A stretch of DNA of 64,000 bases from Hymenopellis radicata (taxonomy: Eukaryota; Basidiomycota; Agaricomycetes; Agaricales; Physalacriaceae). Of the stretch, positions 38,438 to 51,795 are shown one piece after another. Position numbers and translations under genes: made by a program. Position 1 is the first letter of the stretch; each line of letters starts with the position of its first letter. The stretch is taken from contig JADNRX010000002.1 of the NCBI GenBank assembly GCA_015501595.1, positions 496,001 through 560,000 of the forward strand, given 5' to 3'. The notes under the pieces are model-generated. The model was not told where the DNA came from. It searched no databases and worked only from the letters and a program-made list of their open reading frames with translations.

Positions 38438-38763
38438 CGTTAATTAAGCCAGGCACATTTGTACAAAATGTATAACAAGAGCGACTTCTGAATCCCATTT
38501 GGACTGCTGGGGTTTGTACAAGGTAAACTCTGGTCTCTGTTGCATCCCGCGAGTCGCTCTGCATCTTAATTGCACCCCGGTTGCACGACAAACGGCAGGA
38601 CGAGATTTTCACTGGATTGTCGGCGCTAAGTACTTATTGAGGTTATTCTTGGTCTCCGGATGCGGATCTGACGACGGGCCGAGACCGCCGTGTGGACAGA
38701 CTTAGATGGTCACGCTTACAGCCGAGGTACTTAGGATTGGTTCAACGACGACTACGTCTGCCG
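38438..38763. other. intergenic / possible RhoGEF 5' region
   Basis: About 330 bp. The RhoGEF frame is open back to 38692 but only through a GTG, so an upstream exon cannot be excluded. No other gene. Confidence 0.4.
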
Positions 38764-41038
38764 ATGGAACCTCCTCTACCAGCCAGGTCTCCTCTAAGAC
38801 CACCGCCACCGCCAAAGCAGCAGCGCTCGACAACGCCTGAGGTATCGTCGACGCCTCCCCCTTCCAAGCGAAATCATGCGATACAGGAACTCCTCGCATC
38901 CGAGAAAGCATATGCATCGGATTTGGCGCTAGTCAGGCAGGTGCACATACCACTGGCACTAGGTACGCTGTCCTCCAGACAGTCTGCATGGTCCTAACGC
39001 GCGTACAGGCCAGCCAATTCAGCTCGCTTCCACGTTACTCACCTCTACCGTGGAAGCCCCGATGACCGCTGAAGATTGCAAGATAATATTCAGCAACATC
39101 GTACAGGTCTCTCAATTTGCGGACAAGTTCTGTGAGGCGCTACAGGCCGCCATAGACTCGGATACAGTCGGCGCGCTTTTTCTAGAGTCAATTCCAGACA
39201 TGGAGCGCCCGTACAAGGTCTACATCTCGAAACATGAGACGGCGGCCAATCACTTCCATTCTCTCCCCATCAGCACCGCGCTCAGCGCATATCATACCCA
39301 GACGCGCACCATTGCCTCATCCCTTTCGCATGCCTGGGATCTAAATTCAATGCTCATCAAGCCAGTACAGCGCCTCCTCAAATACCCCCTCTTACTTGGT
39401 ACTATATATGACGAGACCCCCAACGTCCATTCAGACAAGGAGAATCTTCGACTCGCTAGAGACGCTGTTCAGAGCCTTGCTCACCGCGTAAATGAAGAAC
39501 GGCGCCGAGCGGAGATAGTGAAGGACGTCCTGAAGCGCACGAACAAGGACCTTCTCGTGCGTATCAAAAACCTGAAGCCTGTCCCTCCCCCCGACTCGGA
39601 CGAGTCACTGCGGGTATTCCACTTGCACAATCAGCTCCTGCAGACACAGTCATTTACCAACCAGCTCGCACAAAATGTTCTGCAGTGGTCTCACTCAGTA
39701 ACAGCGTGCACCAGCCAGCTTCACGTGTTTGCGCTCTCATTCGCCAATGTCATCGGCCTCTCGCCTGATGTCCAATCCGATGCGTTCGACGCGTTTCTCT
39801 CCGCCATTACCGACCAATTGCTACCACATACAACCACTTTATTCCAACATCTATCAGACTCGCTTCTGACCCCACTCTCTCAACTTCTGGACACTCTCAA
39901 CAATCCTTTACATCTCCTTGAAACTCTACAGACCACACTCTTACCCTTGCACACACACCTCATACACATGCCCTATTCGCCTAAGAATCGGCCTCCGCCT
40001 GAGCTCATCAAAGCCTCCGCCGAATACCTGGCTCTGCGCAGTAAGCTCTCTGAAGAGCTTCCCGTCTATCTGACCATGACCGAGCGTGTCTTGGCCGGGT
40101 CTCTTTTACGCCTAGCGCGAATACAGACGGATTTCTGGCAGCGGACAAGCCATATATGGTCCGAGCTATGGACATTGCTCCGCGTTGAAGGGGACGATCT
40201 TGAGACCGGAAACACCGTCCAGGTTTGGTGGCAGAGATGGGAGGAAGTTGATACTATTACGTCGCGTTTGCGGCTAGTACAACACGCGTCGATGAGCCCA
40301 CCCACGCCGCCGGCCATCCGAACATCACCACCCGCGGTCAAGTCGATTTCTTCCCGCACTTCCGCATCCTCTTCGTCCCTATCCAATACCACAACGGCAG
40401 TCAGCAGCCTCTTGTCATCCTTGGAGCCTGCCAGAGCACAATCTTTACCACCACCGGCCACGGCCAAACTGTCTACGCCAAATATCACATCCAAGGGCCA
40501 AAAGCTCGGTACGGAGTACGAGTATGACTTTGGGTATGACTACGTGACCGCGGTAGGCAGCCCGCTAAGCGCGCTTAGCCCCAAGAAGTCCAAGAGTAAA
40601 ACCCGGCGTCCGTCCACTTCCAGTGGATCTCCAACCGATATTCACCACAAGCTGAGTTTCCGAAGAAAGTTATCGGACTCTGCTATGCAGGAGAAGGCAC
40701 AGGATGCACTGTATTCAGTGCGATCTGTTTATGCTTTCGAGCCTCCTCCCGATCCCCGCGTGACGTCTGGCAAGAAGTCGAAGACTGCCACCTACATCTA
40801 CGACTCGTATCCGTTCCTGGCGTTGAAGAATGGGGAGATCTTTGATGTCATCAAAGAGGCTGGACACCCCAGGGATCATCTTAGTCGTGGTCTCATGCTG
40901 TACGTCGACGATGGGGCGTCCGACGAACCCGATGCTTTGCTCTTAGTGCGGAGGAAGGCGCCGTCCCGCTCGAAAGGGAAGAACGCTGAGGTTGGTTGGG
41001 CACTTGCCAGTTACCTGCAGCCTTCAGACACTTCATAG
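38764..41038 (+). CDS. Rho guanine nucleotide exchange factor (DH-BAR-SH3)
   Basis: Two exons (38764-38962, 39009-41038) encode 742 aa. After a Pro-rich start (MEPPLPARSPLRPPPPPKQQ) comes a DH domain: AIQELLASEKAYASDLALVR (CR1), then LNSMLIKPVQRLLKYPLLLG (CR3, the typical helix), about residues 50-260. A helical region follows (WSHSVTACTSQLHVFALSFA, SAEYLALRSKLSEELPVYL) that fits a BAR-type dimer. After a Ser-rich linker comes an SH3-like C terminus (YIYDSYPFLALKNGEIFDVI, GWALASYLQP). The DH-BAR arrangement recalls Dnmbp/Tuba and fission yeast Gef1, which activate Cdc42; the target here is inferred. The ATG at 38764 is the first in frame, and a further 5' exon is possible. Confidence 0.88.
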
Positions 41039-41206
41039 GTGAAGTGGCATACCTTATACTAATCGTTTTCTCTGCTTCATTTCGGTTATATCTGTTGTTT
41101 TATAGTTATCCACTGACATTCCTTGCTCTCTTGCTTTTATTTAGTCCTAATCTACTCACACTTTCCTTAAACTTGCTGGTCTCTCGTGGAATAATATAGA
41201 CTTGTA

Positions 41207-42084
41207 CTAAAATATATTGATACAAATGTAGCAACTCCAGATGTACAAAACCAGGTCTGTCGTAGTCCGTTGAATCAGGCAAACTTCAAGGTCTTCTTCC
41301 ATGACTTCTTTCTGCTTCGATGCAGACGCCTTGTTCCCAAATATGAATGATGATGTGTGCTTGTCGGCACCTGTGGTTTTGGAAATTGACGATGACTCTC
41401 CGAATACAATCTGGGTACAAATGAAGCTGAGCAGACCGAGGCGAACGAGTGACTTACGACCCAAACGCCCCACAATGCTATGACGCCGGTACCGACAGAC
41501 AACAGCGTAGAGACTGAGCCAACGTCTCGTGTATTATATCCCAGGAAGGATGATATGCCGGAGGCAATGGCAAGAGGCAATAGTAGAGGATGCGTCATTG
41601 ACGTTCGTTCGCGATCCAGAGTGTGTTGAGACGGAATCTAGTAGAAAGAGAATTCCAAATGATACTGCTGGAGAAATAAGAACGAGGACCGACATTGACT
41701 ATCAGAGCTATTGCGATGGCGAACAACCAGACGCCGCAGTGTGTGGTCAGGAACGACTCCAAAGGGGTCAGCGCGCGGCGGTCTTCAGACGACGTCTCGG
41801 AGAAGAATAGCAGGACACGGGGAGCAAAGAGAAGTATCAGAGACGCCATTGCTAGGCTAAGAACAGTAAGAGTTGGGTCCGGTAAGAATGAGCACACACA
41901 TTGACGCCGAGACCCATGTCCAGAGGGCGAGCGCGCCGTCAGTGGGGTCGTGGAAATCATCAGCTTTGTTGTCGGTAGATTTCTTAGAGGACAGGTCGTC
42001 CATTTCGATTGAGCTCATCGTGGTCAAGTACAAGTCGTAATACACAGGGCCAAACTCGGCTTTGATCTTGTCTCTGCTCGCCAT
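41207..42084 (-). CDS. Uncharacterised multipass membrane protein
   Basis: Start [20 protein letters not shown] at 42084; stop 41207-41209. Hydrophobic segments follow: [19 protein letters not shown], [35 protein letters not shown] and [20 protein letters not shown] intron then joins WV to [20 protein letters not shown] and a polar tail. Four or so exons, about 230-250 aa. I do not recognise the family. It lies on the same strand as the proteasome-chaperone-like gene, with 310 bp between. It appears intact. Confidence 0.65.
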
Positions 42085-42394
42085 GGCATACCTACTCTCA
42101 CGGTGCGTACCGCTCGGGACGAATAATGGGCATGCTGACTTTGGGACAGCGGACTCGACCCGCTGTTGGGTATCTTCACTGGCTTATTGGCGTTTCGATT
42201 GCATGAGCATCATCCGCGGACAGGCCTGCGAGAGGAGGAAAGGCTGCTCCCGCTTTTGCGGTGGAAATGGGCACAGAAACGAAAGCTTAAGGAAGGGGAG
42301 AATGACGCTTGATACGACGAACAGTACGGCCACTGCTCATTTCAACTTTGCTTTCTGACGTCTTTCAGTCAACTGTTTACCAATTTTCTCTTTT

Positions 42395-42914
42395 CTACTG
42401 CTTCAACAACTCTTCTACCATTCCCATGACCGCTGAAAATGTGGCGCGCTCCGAGTCGTCCAGCCCTCCAATTCCCGAGCTGTTCTGCTTTCGCAGAGCA
42501 ATGCCCACAACAACACTCCTGCGCGCCGGCTGCATCATCGATTCTGACTCCGACTCCCATACGAGCGTCGCAATCTGTGATACAAAGAGATTGTGAAGCG
42601 TCTGGATGTGCTCTGATGGCGCGTTCCCAAGCAGTGGCACCAGCTGTATCGCTGGCGGCGGTGGCGGCAGCAGCAGCGCATTCGGATTTTCTGGATCTGG
42701 TGCGGGCACGGGCAACAGCGGTGTCGTAGCCGGCAAGGAGGCTTGAATCTTGTAACTTCAAAAAAACTGACTGGTTTGGACATTCAATTGGATTTACCAG
42801 GTTGCCCACTTTTCCCAACTGTGTGACTAGGACCAGTATACGGTCCGCAAACGTTTGGATCACGACTTCTGTGTTATTTCCATTCAGGTCTTTGGCGATT
42901 TGTTTCGAGGCCAT
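42395..42914 (-). CDS. Proteasome assembly chaperone 3-like protein
   Basis: Exons 42914-42798 and 42748-42395 encode 156 aa in phase. The N-terminal part resembles the Pba3/PSMG3 type chaperone fold: TEVVIQTFADRILVLVTQLG, then a Pro-rich linker (PVPAPDPENP) and a C-terminal LHNLFVSQIATLVWESESES with RRSVVVGIALRKQ. PAC3 homologues help alpha-ring assembly of the 20S proteasome together with Pba4. The assignment rests on length and the pattern of strands, not on a catalytic motif. Next upstream gene on the strand is the SDR, only 52 bp away. Confidence 0.65.
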
Positions 42915-42966
42915 CGTGGTTAGGAAGATACTACTGAAACCCTAACCACAGGAGCCATCGTGTTGG

Positions 42967-43989
<1,023 letters not shown>

Positions 43990-44401
43990 GTTTTCTGGAC
44001 GTGTGAACATTGATTCCCAAGCTATAAACCCGTCCTAAAGTTGCAATGGACTGGCTTTCGAGCTCAATCTTGCAACGTTGATTGATAGGGTATCACGGTT
44101 GTTCTAGTGGTGCGAACTGGTTCGAAGCAACGTTACTCTTAGATTAAGAGATCATAGATGGACAGAGTTCAACGCTCATCATCAGAAAGGCTATTTTTAA
44201 TAGCATAGGACGGGAGGACAAACGGAGCTGTCTTGTCCTTCCCCCATATCGGCAAGTACGAAATGTCGCGCGTCGCGCGTCTTGATGCTTCTTGGGATGC
44301 TTATGGATGGACAGATCCATCATACTGGCGTGTGAAGTGTGAGCATCGCAGTGGGACTTCTCCACATATACGCGACCAAGATCGCTCACAGCTCATCCAC
44401 C
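43990..44401. other. intergenic, divergent promoter region
   Basis: About 410 bp between the SDR (-) and the esterase (+) start codons. No gene seen. Confidence 0.4.
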
Positions 44402-45564
44402 ATGACCGCTATCCCTCTCACGTTTACTTACAAGACAGCCAATAACGTCGATTTCAAGGTCGACGTGCATCTTCCTGATGCATCGAAATTTGGCTTGAAA
44501 TCGGGATACGCGAAGGCGTTGCCCGTGCTCATTCACTGGCACGGTGGCGGTCTCGTCTTTGGCACGCGTGATGTCGAGACGTGTCCCACCCACCCGACTT
44601 GGCTCACAGGTCAGTTGTACTCATATTCCAAGTCCTTCACTCTCAAAGATGAAAACGTTCAGATCGTGCGATCGATGCGGGCTTTGTATTCGTCTCTCCT
44701 GACTATACGCTCTTGAGTCCTCATACCGGCCATGACATGCTCGCCGATGTCAAAGACCTGGTTTCCTGGATTGACACTCGTCTCGCGGCGGAGATCAAGT
44801 CTTACGTCGTAGACACAAAGTCGATTGTTGTTTCTGGAAGCTCTGCGGGCGGGTATCTCGCTTATTTGACGGTGTGTGCAGGAAGTGTCCTGCTCGTACT
44901 TACCAGTCTTGCTTATGCTTTCTTCTCACAGGCAATTCATGCATTCCCGAAGCCGAAGGCCTTCGTCCCTTTGTACGCCATGGGCGGTAACCTGCTTATC
45001 GATAACTATATTATTGCGAAGAAAGTTCGTACATTGCATTTATTTGTTTTGACAAATCTCACCGATTCCTCCGTGTAGGAAGCCTTCATCTCGGGCGCGC
45101 CTTTCATCACAGATCCCAGCCCATATCTTCCCTTGTTGAATCTTCAACGTGACTTGACCACCGCTCCCCTTGTGTCAGTCGAGTTTAGCGCGGCTAGCGA
45201 TCCGCGTCTCATGTATTATTGCTGGTTACTCCAGTCGGCGACTATGTTGGACGTTATCACTGGAGTCCCCGGGCTGAGCGAGAGCCTGTCCGGTCTGCCT
45301 TTGGAACAGCGTGCCAACGCGGTACCCACAGACGCCTTGGCTCTCATTCCAAGCCTTGCTTCAGCCTCGTCTTTCCCTCCGACTATCTTTGTGCACGGAA
45401 GCGATGAAACGTCGGTTTCTATTCTTGAATCTCAGACTTTGTACGACGTTCTCAAGGCGAATGGTAGAGATGTTGAGTTTGTGGAGACCAAGGGCGGAGA
45501 ACATGGCTACTTTGAAGATGAGGGTTTGAAGAAAGTGCTTCCGTTCATGCTGCAGCATGTTTGA
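44402..45564 (+). CDS. Alpha/beta hydrolase-3 family esterase/lipase
   Basis: Start MTAIPLTFTYKTANNVDFKV. The oxyanion motif is HWHGGGLVFG (HGGG), the nucleophile elbow GSSAGGYLAYL (GxSAGG). The acid lies in IFVHGSDETSV and the His in GGEHGYF. Ends LPFMLQHV. Four exons: the first intron restores WLTDRAIDAGFVFVSPDYTL, a second follows YLAYLT, and a third lies before EAFISGAPF. About 320 aa. No signal peptide, so probably intracellular. The hormone-sensitive-lipase-like (hydrolase_3) class is clear, the substrate is not. Frame is intact. Confidence 0.88.
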
Positions 45565-46364
45565 CGGAACCTGTATTCGGTCGTAATTAGTACCACTCGC
45601 AATGATTCTACCCCGAAATCTGTATATTCTTCCCTCCAAGTCCAAGGCAGCGCTAACTGTAAACTCGAAATCCTGTTGGCTTTGAAACGGCTCTTGCAGC
45701 TCTCCTTACGTGCCTAATCCTGGAACGCCACAGGTTAACATGTCCCTGCCCAATGGATATCGCCAAGTACGCACCAATTGTAGACTGTATGATAACGTTG
45801 TTGATCTCCGCTAGCAGTCAGCTGGTCTCAAAATATCAGTTGTGAAGATGTTACTGAGTACATTTCTCCTTCAAAAGACTCCCGAAGATAGGATAACTCT
45901 TGCTCTGGCCTACCGGATACTGGTCCGATATCTTGCTGATGGTACAAGAAACACAATACTCAATACTCTTCGGAGTCTTGATGTGGATCCCAGTTATGAG
46001 TTCGTAACACAAGTCTCGTTTCCCACGCGCTCAGTCTATAAATAAAACGACTTCCCCAAAATACTTTTGATCCGAACGCCCATAGAGACTCCCCGTCAGG
46101 AACTGCTACCTCCACTGAAAGCATGTAGTGTATCGGTTGAGAAAGAAAGCCGTGTCGATATCGCCATTCAGTGTGCACCTGCTCCGTTTGCTCACTCCAG
46201 AGTCCATTTTGTGCAATCTTCTCCATGTCAGCATGCAAATAATCGTGGACGTCGGACTGTCGAACAGGCGCACAAGTCACAATTCTCACGAAGAACGGTA
46301 TGCATCTTTTTTTGTCATCTTGTGATTTATAATTCAACTTTGCGCGCACTTGAACAGCGCTATC
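45565..46364. other. intergenic
   Basis: 800 bp between esterase stop and transporter start. Open frames 45960-46457 (-) and 46067-46396 (+) lack recognisable motifs. No gene supported. Confidence 0.4.
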
Positions 46365-48365
46365 ATGTCGGTCACGACGCCTTCGGTGGAGCATGACGGT
46401 GACTTGGGCACGACGCGCGACGAAAAGACAGATGTATTCCCGTCGACGGAAAAGCAAGAATCTGCGGCTTTCAAAGAAGACGGCGTGGATACATCCACAG
46501 CCTCGGTAGAGGAAGAGAATGAGTATCCTGACGGCGGACTTCGCGCCTGGCTAGTCGTTCTTGGGGTAGGTCTTGAACATTGGCGCTGTTCTTTCAACGA
46601 ACCTTTATGCAGGCAGTCTGTAACAATGCAGCAACTTGGGGCTTGATCAATTCATGGGGTGTAAGTCTTGTCAATCTCGCTTTGTACAACACCATTGACC
46701 GTTCACAGGTCTTCCAAGCGTACTATGAAACAAACACGTTATCCACAGTTTCTCCTTCAACGATGTACGTGGGTATCTAGATGACTGGTCTTCAGCTACT
46801 AACGTGAAGACTTAGCGCATGGATAGGATCGATCCAGGTACGTTCCTGTATTCGAGTGTGGGCCAACACTGTTTGTATAACGGGCTTCTAGTACTCATTG
46901 GTGTTCTTGCCTGGGCTCTTGGTTGGCCGCATGTTCGATCTCGGATACCACAAGCTCCCTCTGCTTGTGGCAAGCGCTGTCTTCATTCTCACTACATTCC
47001 TTACCGCAGAATGCACACAATACTGGCATTTCCTGCTCTGTCAAGGGATCGTCGTAGGGGTGAGTGGGTTTCTCCTTGTCCTTGATCTAGCCGAACGAAT
47101 TGCGGTGTAGGTTTCCTGTGGCACAATCTATGGCCCCACAATGGCGTCAGTACCGCATTGGTGGAAGAAGCGGCTCGGTCTCGTCCTGGGAGTTACCGCT
47201 GTGGGGAGCAGCATAGGTGGAACTGCATTCCCAATAATTGCACGTAACCTGATTCCTGTCGTCGGGCAAGTCCGCGCCTCACCAGTTCCTCGTCTTTCAT
47301 ACTTACAACTTCTTCCGCCAGGTTCAAATGGACCATGCGAATAATCGGCTTTATTCTTCTCGTCATTCTAGGAGTAGGGAACTTAGTAGGTTAGCTTTGT
47401 TTTGCTGTAGAGCACGGCTGACAGTTTGAAGACAATCGCGAGGCGTATACCGCCCGTGTACGTTTCTGGAGGACTTTTGAATCTCGCAGCCTTCAAATCG
47501 AAGCCTTACAGTCTATACTGTCTATCAGGTCTAGTCACCTTCCTGGGACTATACACAGGTATTCCGCTTGTTTTCTATTACACTGCTTAGCGCTTACTGA
47601 CCTTCCCTACTATCTACTAGTCCTGACGTATATCGATGTAAGCGCCAGCGGGGAACTCGGAGCGGATTTCTCGTTCTATTTGGTGTCCATCGCCAATGCT
47701 TCCTCCGGTGTCGGAAGGTACATCTTTGGAAAGTTATCTGATCGTTACGGTGCGCCACTTATCTTGGTAGGATGCTCATCTGTGTTGACACGTCAACCTC
47801 GACCCTACAGGTCCTCTCAATCTCATGATTCCAATGACTACATGCGCCGCTCTGCTCACGTACGCATGGCCGTTTGCACACAACAAGGCGTCTCTCGTCG
47901 TGGTGGCAGTTCTATATGGGTATGTACCTGTCGACTGCTATGATATGAATGTGTCTCATTTCTCTATTAAGGTTCTCTTCGGGCACTTATATCTCTCTTC
48001 TCGTGTTTCCAATCATGTCTATGGGAACGAACGATGATGTCGGGAGGCGTCTGGGCATGTTCACAAGCATCATAGCGATAGGCGCATTGACTGGCCCTCC
48101 AATATCTGGAGCTATCAATTCCCGGTCCGGAGGATACGAGGCTGTCGGCTATTATGCAGGTCAGTCGCTGTTTTGTGCGATCGAGTCAGTTCTTATTAAC
48201 ATCTGAACGTCAGGGAGTGTTATTGTCCTTTCCGTGAGCATGATGCTCGTTGTACGATACTTACTGTTGGGTAAAGTGTGGGTAAAATTTGATTCCAGCA
48301 GTAGTACACCACCAAAATTCTTGGGGGTAGCGAGGATATTAGATCGCGATGTTTGTAGACTGTAG
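46365..48365 (+). CDS. MFS monocarboxylate-transporter-like permease
   Basis: Start MSVTTPSVEHDGDLG; a hydrophilic N-terminal tail of about 60 residues leads to YPDGGLRAWLVVLGA, the conserved MCT entry (PDGG..AW). Further motifs: INSWGVFQAYYE, IAWIGSIQ, LVFLPGLLVGRMFDLGYHKL, SCGTIYGPTMASVPHWWKKR, and FGKLSDRYGPLNLMIP, restored by a GTGCGC intron. Later MSMGTNDDVGRRLGMFTSII and GPPISGAI. Typical Mch4/Mch5-like family with 12 helices in about 430-450 aa. Many short introns; I did not resolve each. The last exon reads to a stop at 48363-48365 after DRDVCRL. Substrate unknown (riboflavin or monocarboxylates in yeast relatives). Confidence 0.88.
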
Positions 48366-48495
48366 AGTAGGAATAAAGCTTCGTTGTCTTAATCGGGCTG
48401 CTTCGACATCCAGAGCGAAACGTCGATCCGGTGTTCCGGCATCATCGGAACACGGGGAATGATATTATTTGGATGTTGCTTCCTTCCTCAATCTC

Positions 48496-49739
48496 ATGTC
48501 GTCTACCACTTGGCCTTTTAACTGCTCGCAGGCCGTTTCCGGCTTAATCTCCAACCATGTCTTCACCACATTCGGACTTGCACATATAGCTTACCAGTTC
48601 TAGGACACAATTGGAACGGACGATATCCTTTCTCATGGGGAACTTGCCACTGTGCTTGACTACGCGTTCAAGGATCCAGAGTATAGGGGTCTCAAATTCT
48701 GCCTCGCGGAGATTGACCTCGAGGCTGAAGTGGTGCGTTATCACAAAGGTTCCGACTATCCAATTTCTAATGACCTGAGCAGTCCAACCAGCACAAGGAG
48801 CTCTTGGCCATGCTTGAGGCCCCGGAAAACCAGCGCAACAAAGCTTGGGCATATCACCGCCTCGATGTATACAGGGCGAACTCTTTGGAGGTCCACCTCC
48901 ACCCACGGACCCCGCCGAGGCTGTAGCTATCACCCATTTCACAACGTGTGCGATGGCGTTGCCAATAAGCTTGGCCTCAGCGCGGAGGAATGGAAAGAGC
49001 TACTTATTGTAGCCTCGGTTCGTTTTCTGTTGCTGCTCATGATTCACGACTTATTCTCCTCAGTTGAGAGCACCCCACGAGGCCATTATTTGGCTCGGTG
49101 GTCATGTTCTCGCGATGCGCTCGTCGCTGGCTGCCATTCACCCCGCGGACCAAATGTTTGAGATTTCGTCGTCGCTTAATGTTCGTTTACTCTCCTGTCC
49201 TGTGGCATGCTACTAATTCCGAGTTAGCTTATCGTCGTTGGTGCTTGTCGCGAGGTACTGCTTAACTCGTCGTTGGGGGCGTATCTAAAGCGGCCGAACA
49301 AGAAAGCGGTCGTCAGCATTATGTTTCCTTGTTTGATACTCTCTCTCTGACTGCCATTACTCAAGGAAATCATGAAGGCTCGAGGTGTCCCCCGCTCCAT
49401 TCTAGATGACTACAGGTGCGATGCCCGTGATCAAGTTACGCATCGGCGGCTTGCTCACACACTCCGCAACCAAATGAAGGGCAAGGTAAATCATTTTCTT
49501 ATTCTCTTGAGTCTTGGCTGATATTGACTCCATGCACAGCTCGGAGAATCTTTTGGTGTGTGGGATACAGCAAATCAGAAGTGGACGGGCACCAGCATTG
49601 GAATCTACGAGCTTGAGGGCATCATTGCTGCTGTTGGCGGCACATCGTATTCGTTAGCGATCACGATTCGGCTTGTGGCCCAGAGACGTACGGCGACCAG
49701 TCCCTGTCATCCTTGCCCGATAATCTCACCGAGGAGTAA
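48496..49739 (+). CDS. Uncharacterised protein with apparent frame breaks
   Basis: I do not recognise this gene. A chain of coding-like segments runs DTIGTDDILSHGELATVLDY, FKDPEYRGLKFCLAEIDLEA, SNQHKELLAMLEAPENQRNK, GGPPPPTDPAEAVAITHF, CDGVANKLGLSAEEWKELL and LRAPHEAIIWLGGHVLAMRS. It goes on with GACREVLLNSSLGAYLKRPN, KARGVPRSILDDYRCDARDQ and SACGPETYGDQSLSSLPDN, ending at stop 49737-49739. Good fungal introns join several of them (GTGCGT donor after EAEV; GTTCGT; GTAAAT). One-base shifts are needed near the T run 48884-48886, the A pair 48943-48944 and the T pair 49654-49655. The start is uncertain: ATG 48496 is followed by an in-frame TAG that an intron would have to remove. Either a decaying gene or affected by homopolymer errors. 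Confidence 0.5.
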
Positions 49740-51795
49740 CGGCGCCAGACACTCGTTTCCCGTTGAATTTACCTCTCATCTGTAGTCAATAGTATTCTTG
49801 ATAGTAGCTCTATTAATGTCATCTGTTTTTCCTGCACTTTTTGTAGTGATGTGTGCAATCTCGAGTAATACCTGGTATCCGGAACAAGCCTGTTTTCGAT
49901 GTCTGCTCACGGAACATCCAAATGAGATATTAATTCATGTCCGACTGACACAGCACGCGGTATATCAAGCTAACATAGTCTGGTATGGATCGAAATATTT
50001 CTTATGAATTTATGTCCAGGCGACATCATTGGATGTCACTTGGATGTCACTCTTCGCACAGCGTGAGATCATCCCTCTTAGATCGCGGCGACGTCTAGAC
50101 CTGACGGCGGTGTAGATATGAAAATCGGAATGTTGCTATGTTTACCTCGATTGGAGTCCGATTCCTCCAAGTACTTAGAGTTTTTGTGAGCACAACTTCG
50201 GCAATTGCCGAAGTTCGACACGTTGACATAATCGCTTGGTCGAACAGGGTCGAACCAAGACAGTGACTGATGCTCATTCGGGGAAGCGCTGGCGCTGAAT
50301 CCTTTGCTTGTATATCATCACGAGGGCCATGATTTGGCCAGATACGCGTCTGTCTCTCCCGGGAAGGCCGGCGTTTTGGTTACATGAGTCGACAGATCCG
50401 TTGTACTGACGCCTGCGCATGCAGGAACTGTACATACCCTTGAGGACGACGGAAACCTACTCTTCTCGGTATTAACACGCGACCCAAGTCGGACGAACAC
50501 GCGAATCAATCCTTTGGCCCTTTTAGCCGCTGTCAAGTCTTTTGAATGTTGCACGCTGTGATCTACGAGGGCTCCCTGACGTCCGTGTTCTCAATAATCA
50601 TATTTGACTGTTTTACTTACGATATCTCTGAAAGGTGTCTGCCTAACTGCTAAGCAACTGCTAAGAGTAGCCCGCGGCTTCAGCAATTGAAAATGCCTAT
50701 TGATACTTCGCCACAAGAAGCCTCAAGTCTTTAGGCGAACTCTGGGTAGGTAGGATGCTGGTTTGGTGAATCCGTGTCGCTTTCCAGTAAGAAATGCGTG
50801 TTATCGCGTAGTGATTCAGCGGTAACTTCCGCCTGCTGCCTCGGACCTCCCGATCAGAACTCAAGTTCGAACGGAACTACAATACAATGGAACGGTTAGG
50901 TATGCGGCCATGAAGAGCGGTAAATGATTTCATTTTCAGATATCTGAATGGCGACGAGGTATTCAAGACTTCTCTAGGATCAGCCCTACGATTATCACAA
51001 GTGATAAAGGATCTGCTACGATTTCCTTCGTCTTCGCATCATGAATGACATGTTCTGTCATCTAAATCAGCCACGGTGATTTGAGTCGAAACTATGGCGC
51101 GACGACGCCTGTTGAAGTGGTCCCACTGATAAGAGTCTTGCTCCGAAACGACATTTCTGCGTCGTGCGCTATTAATAAGCACTGCGCTCGTGTCGGTATC
51201 CAAAAGTCGACCGCTAGTTTCTCCAGGACGAGTCCGACCTGTTATTGAATGCTTTCACCCCGTGTTCAGAATTCAGGAGTATACTGACGAATATCGATTA
51301 TTTCAGGAAGCATCTAGCTGAGATTGGAGCTTCAAATGCGGGGTGTACGGTACATAATTTAATTCACGACACTTACAGAATGTAAAACTCACGCAACTTC
51401 AGGTACTGGGATACCAAATTGGGTACCTTATGGTGCTGAGAAAGCCCCGAAATGGCGGTATCAATTGGCTGCACGGACAACATATCCCAGTGTGGCGCGC
51501 ACATGAGCCGACCAATACATCCGCCAAGTTCAATTAGTACCGAGCCGGTCTGCGGTTCATCAAAGCTCGGACGACCTATAACCTTTTTACGTCTCTATTT
51601 TTTCACTCACAATAGGTCTGGCGGTTCATGCGAAACATAATGCCGACTAGATGTCAAGATGTACTGAAGAGGACTATTTTCTACCGATGTAGGGTGCGAC
51701 ATGCGCGGTCCAATAAATTTGTAATCTGTGGCAAACCCAGTTTCCATATAAAAGGAATAACGGGGAAGTTGCGATATCTACATTCCAATCGCAAC
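49740..51795. other. gene-poor stretch
   Basis: About 2 kb without any gene I can support. It includes an 11-bp direct tandem repeat (TTGGATGTCAC, 50029-50039 and 50040-50050) and a perfect 22-bp palindrome (50194-50215). Minus-strand open frames at 50095-50277 and 50318-50554 show no motif. The final ~150 bp should be the P450 promoter. Confidence 0.5.
50194..50215. repeat. perfect 22-bp palindrome
   Basis: The 11-base half AACTTCGGCAA is followed directly by its reverse complement, with no spacer. Located in the gene-poor stretch. It could be a protein-binding site or a chance/transposon-derived palindrome. Confidence 0.6.
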
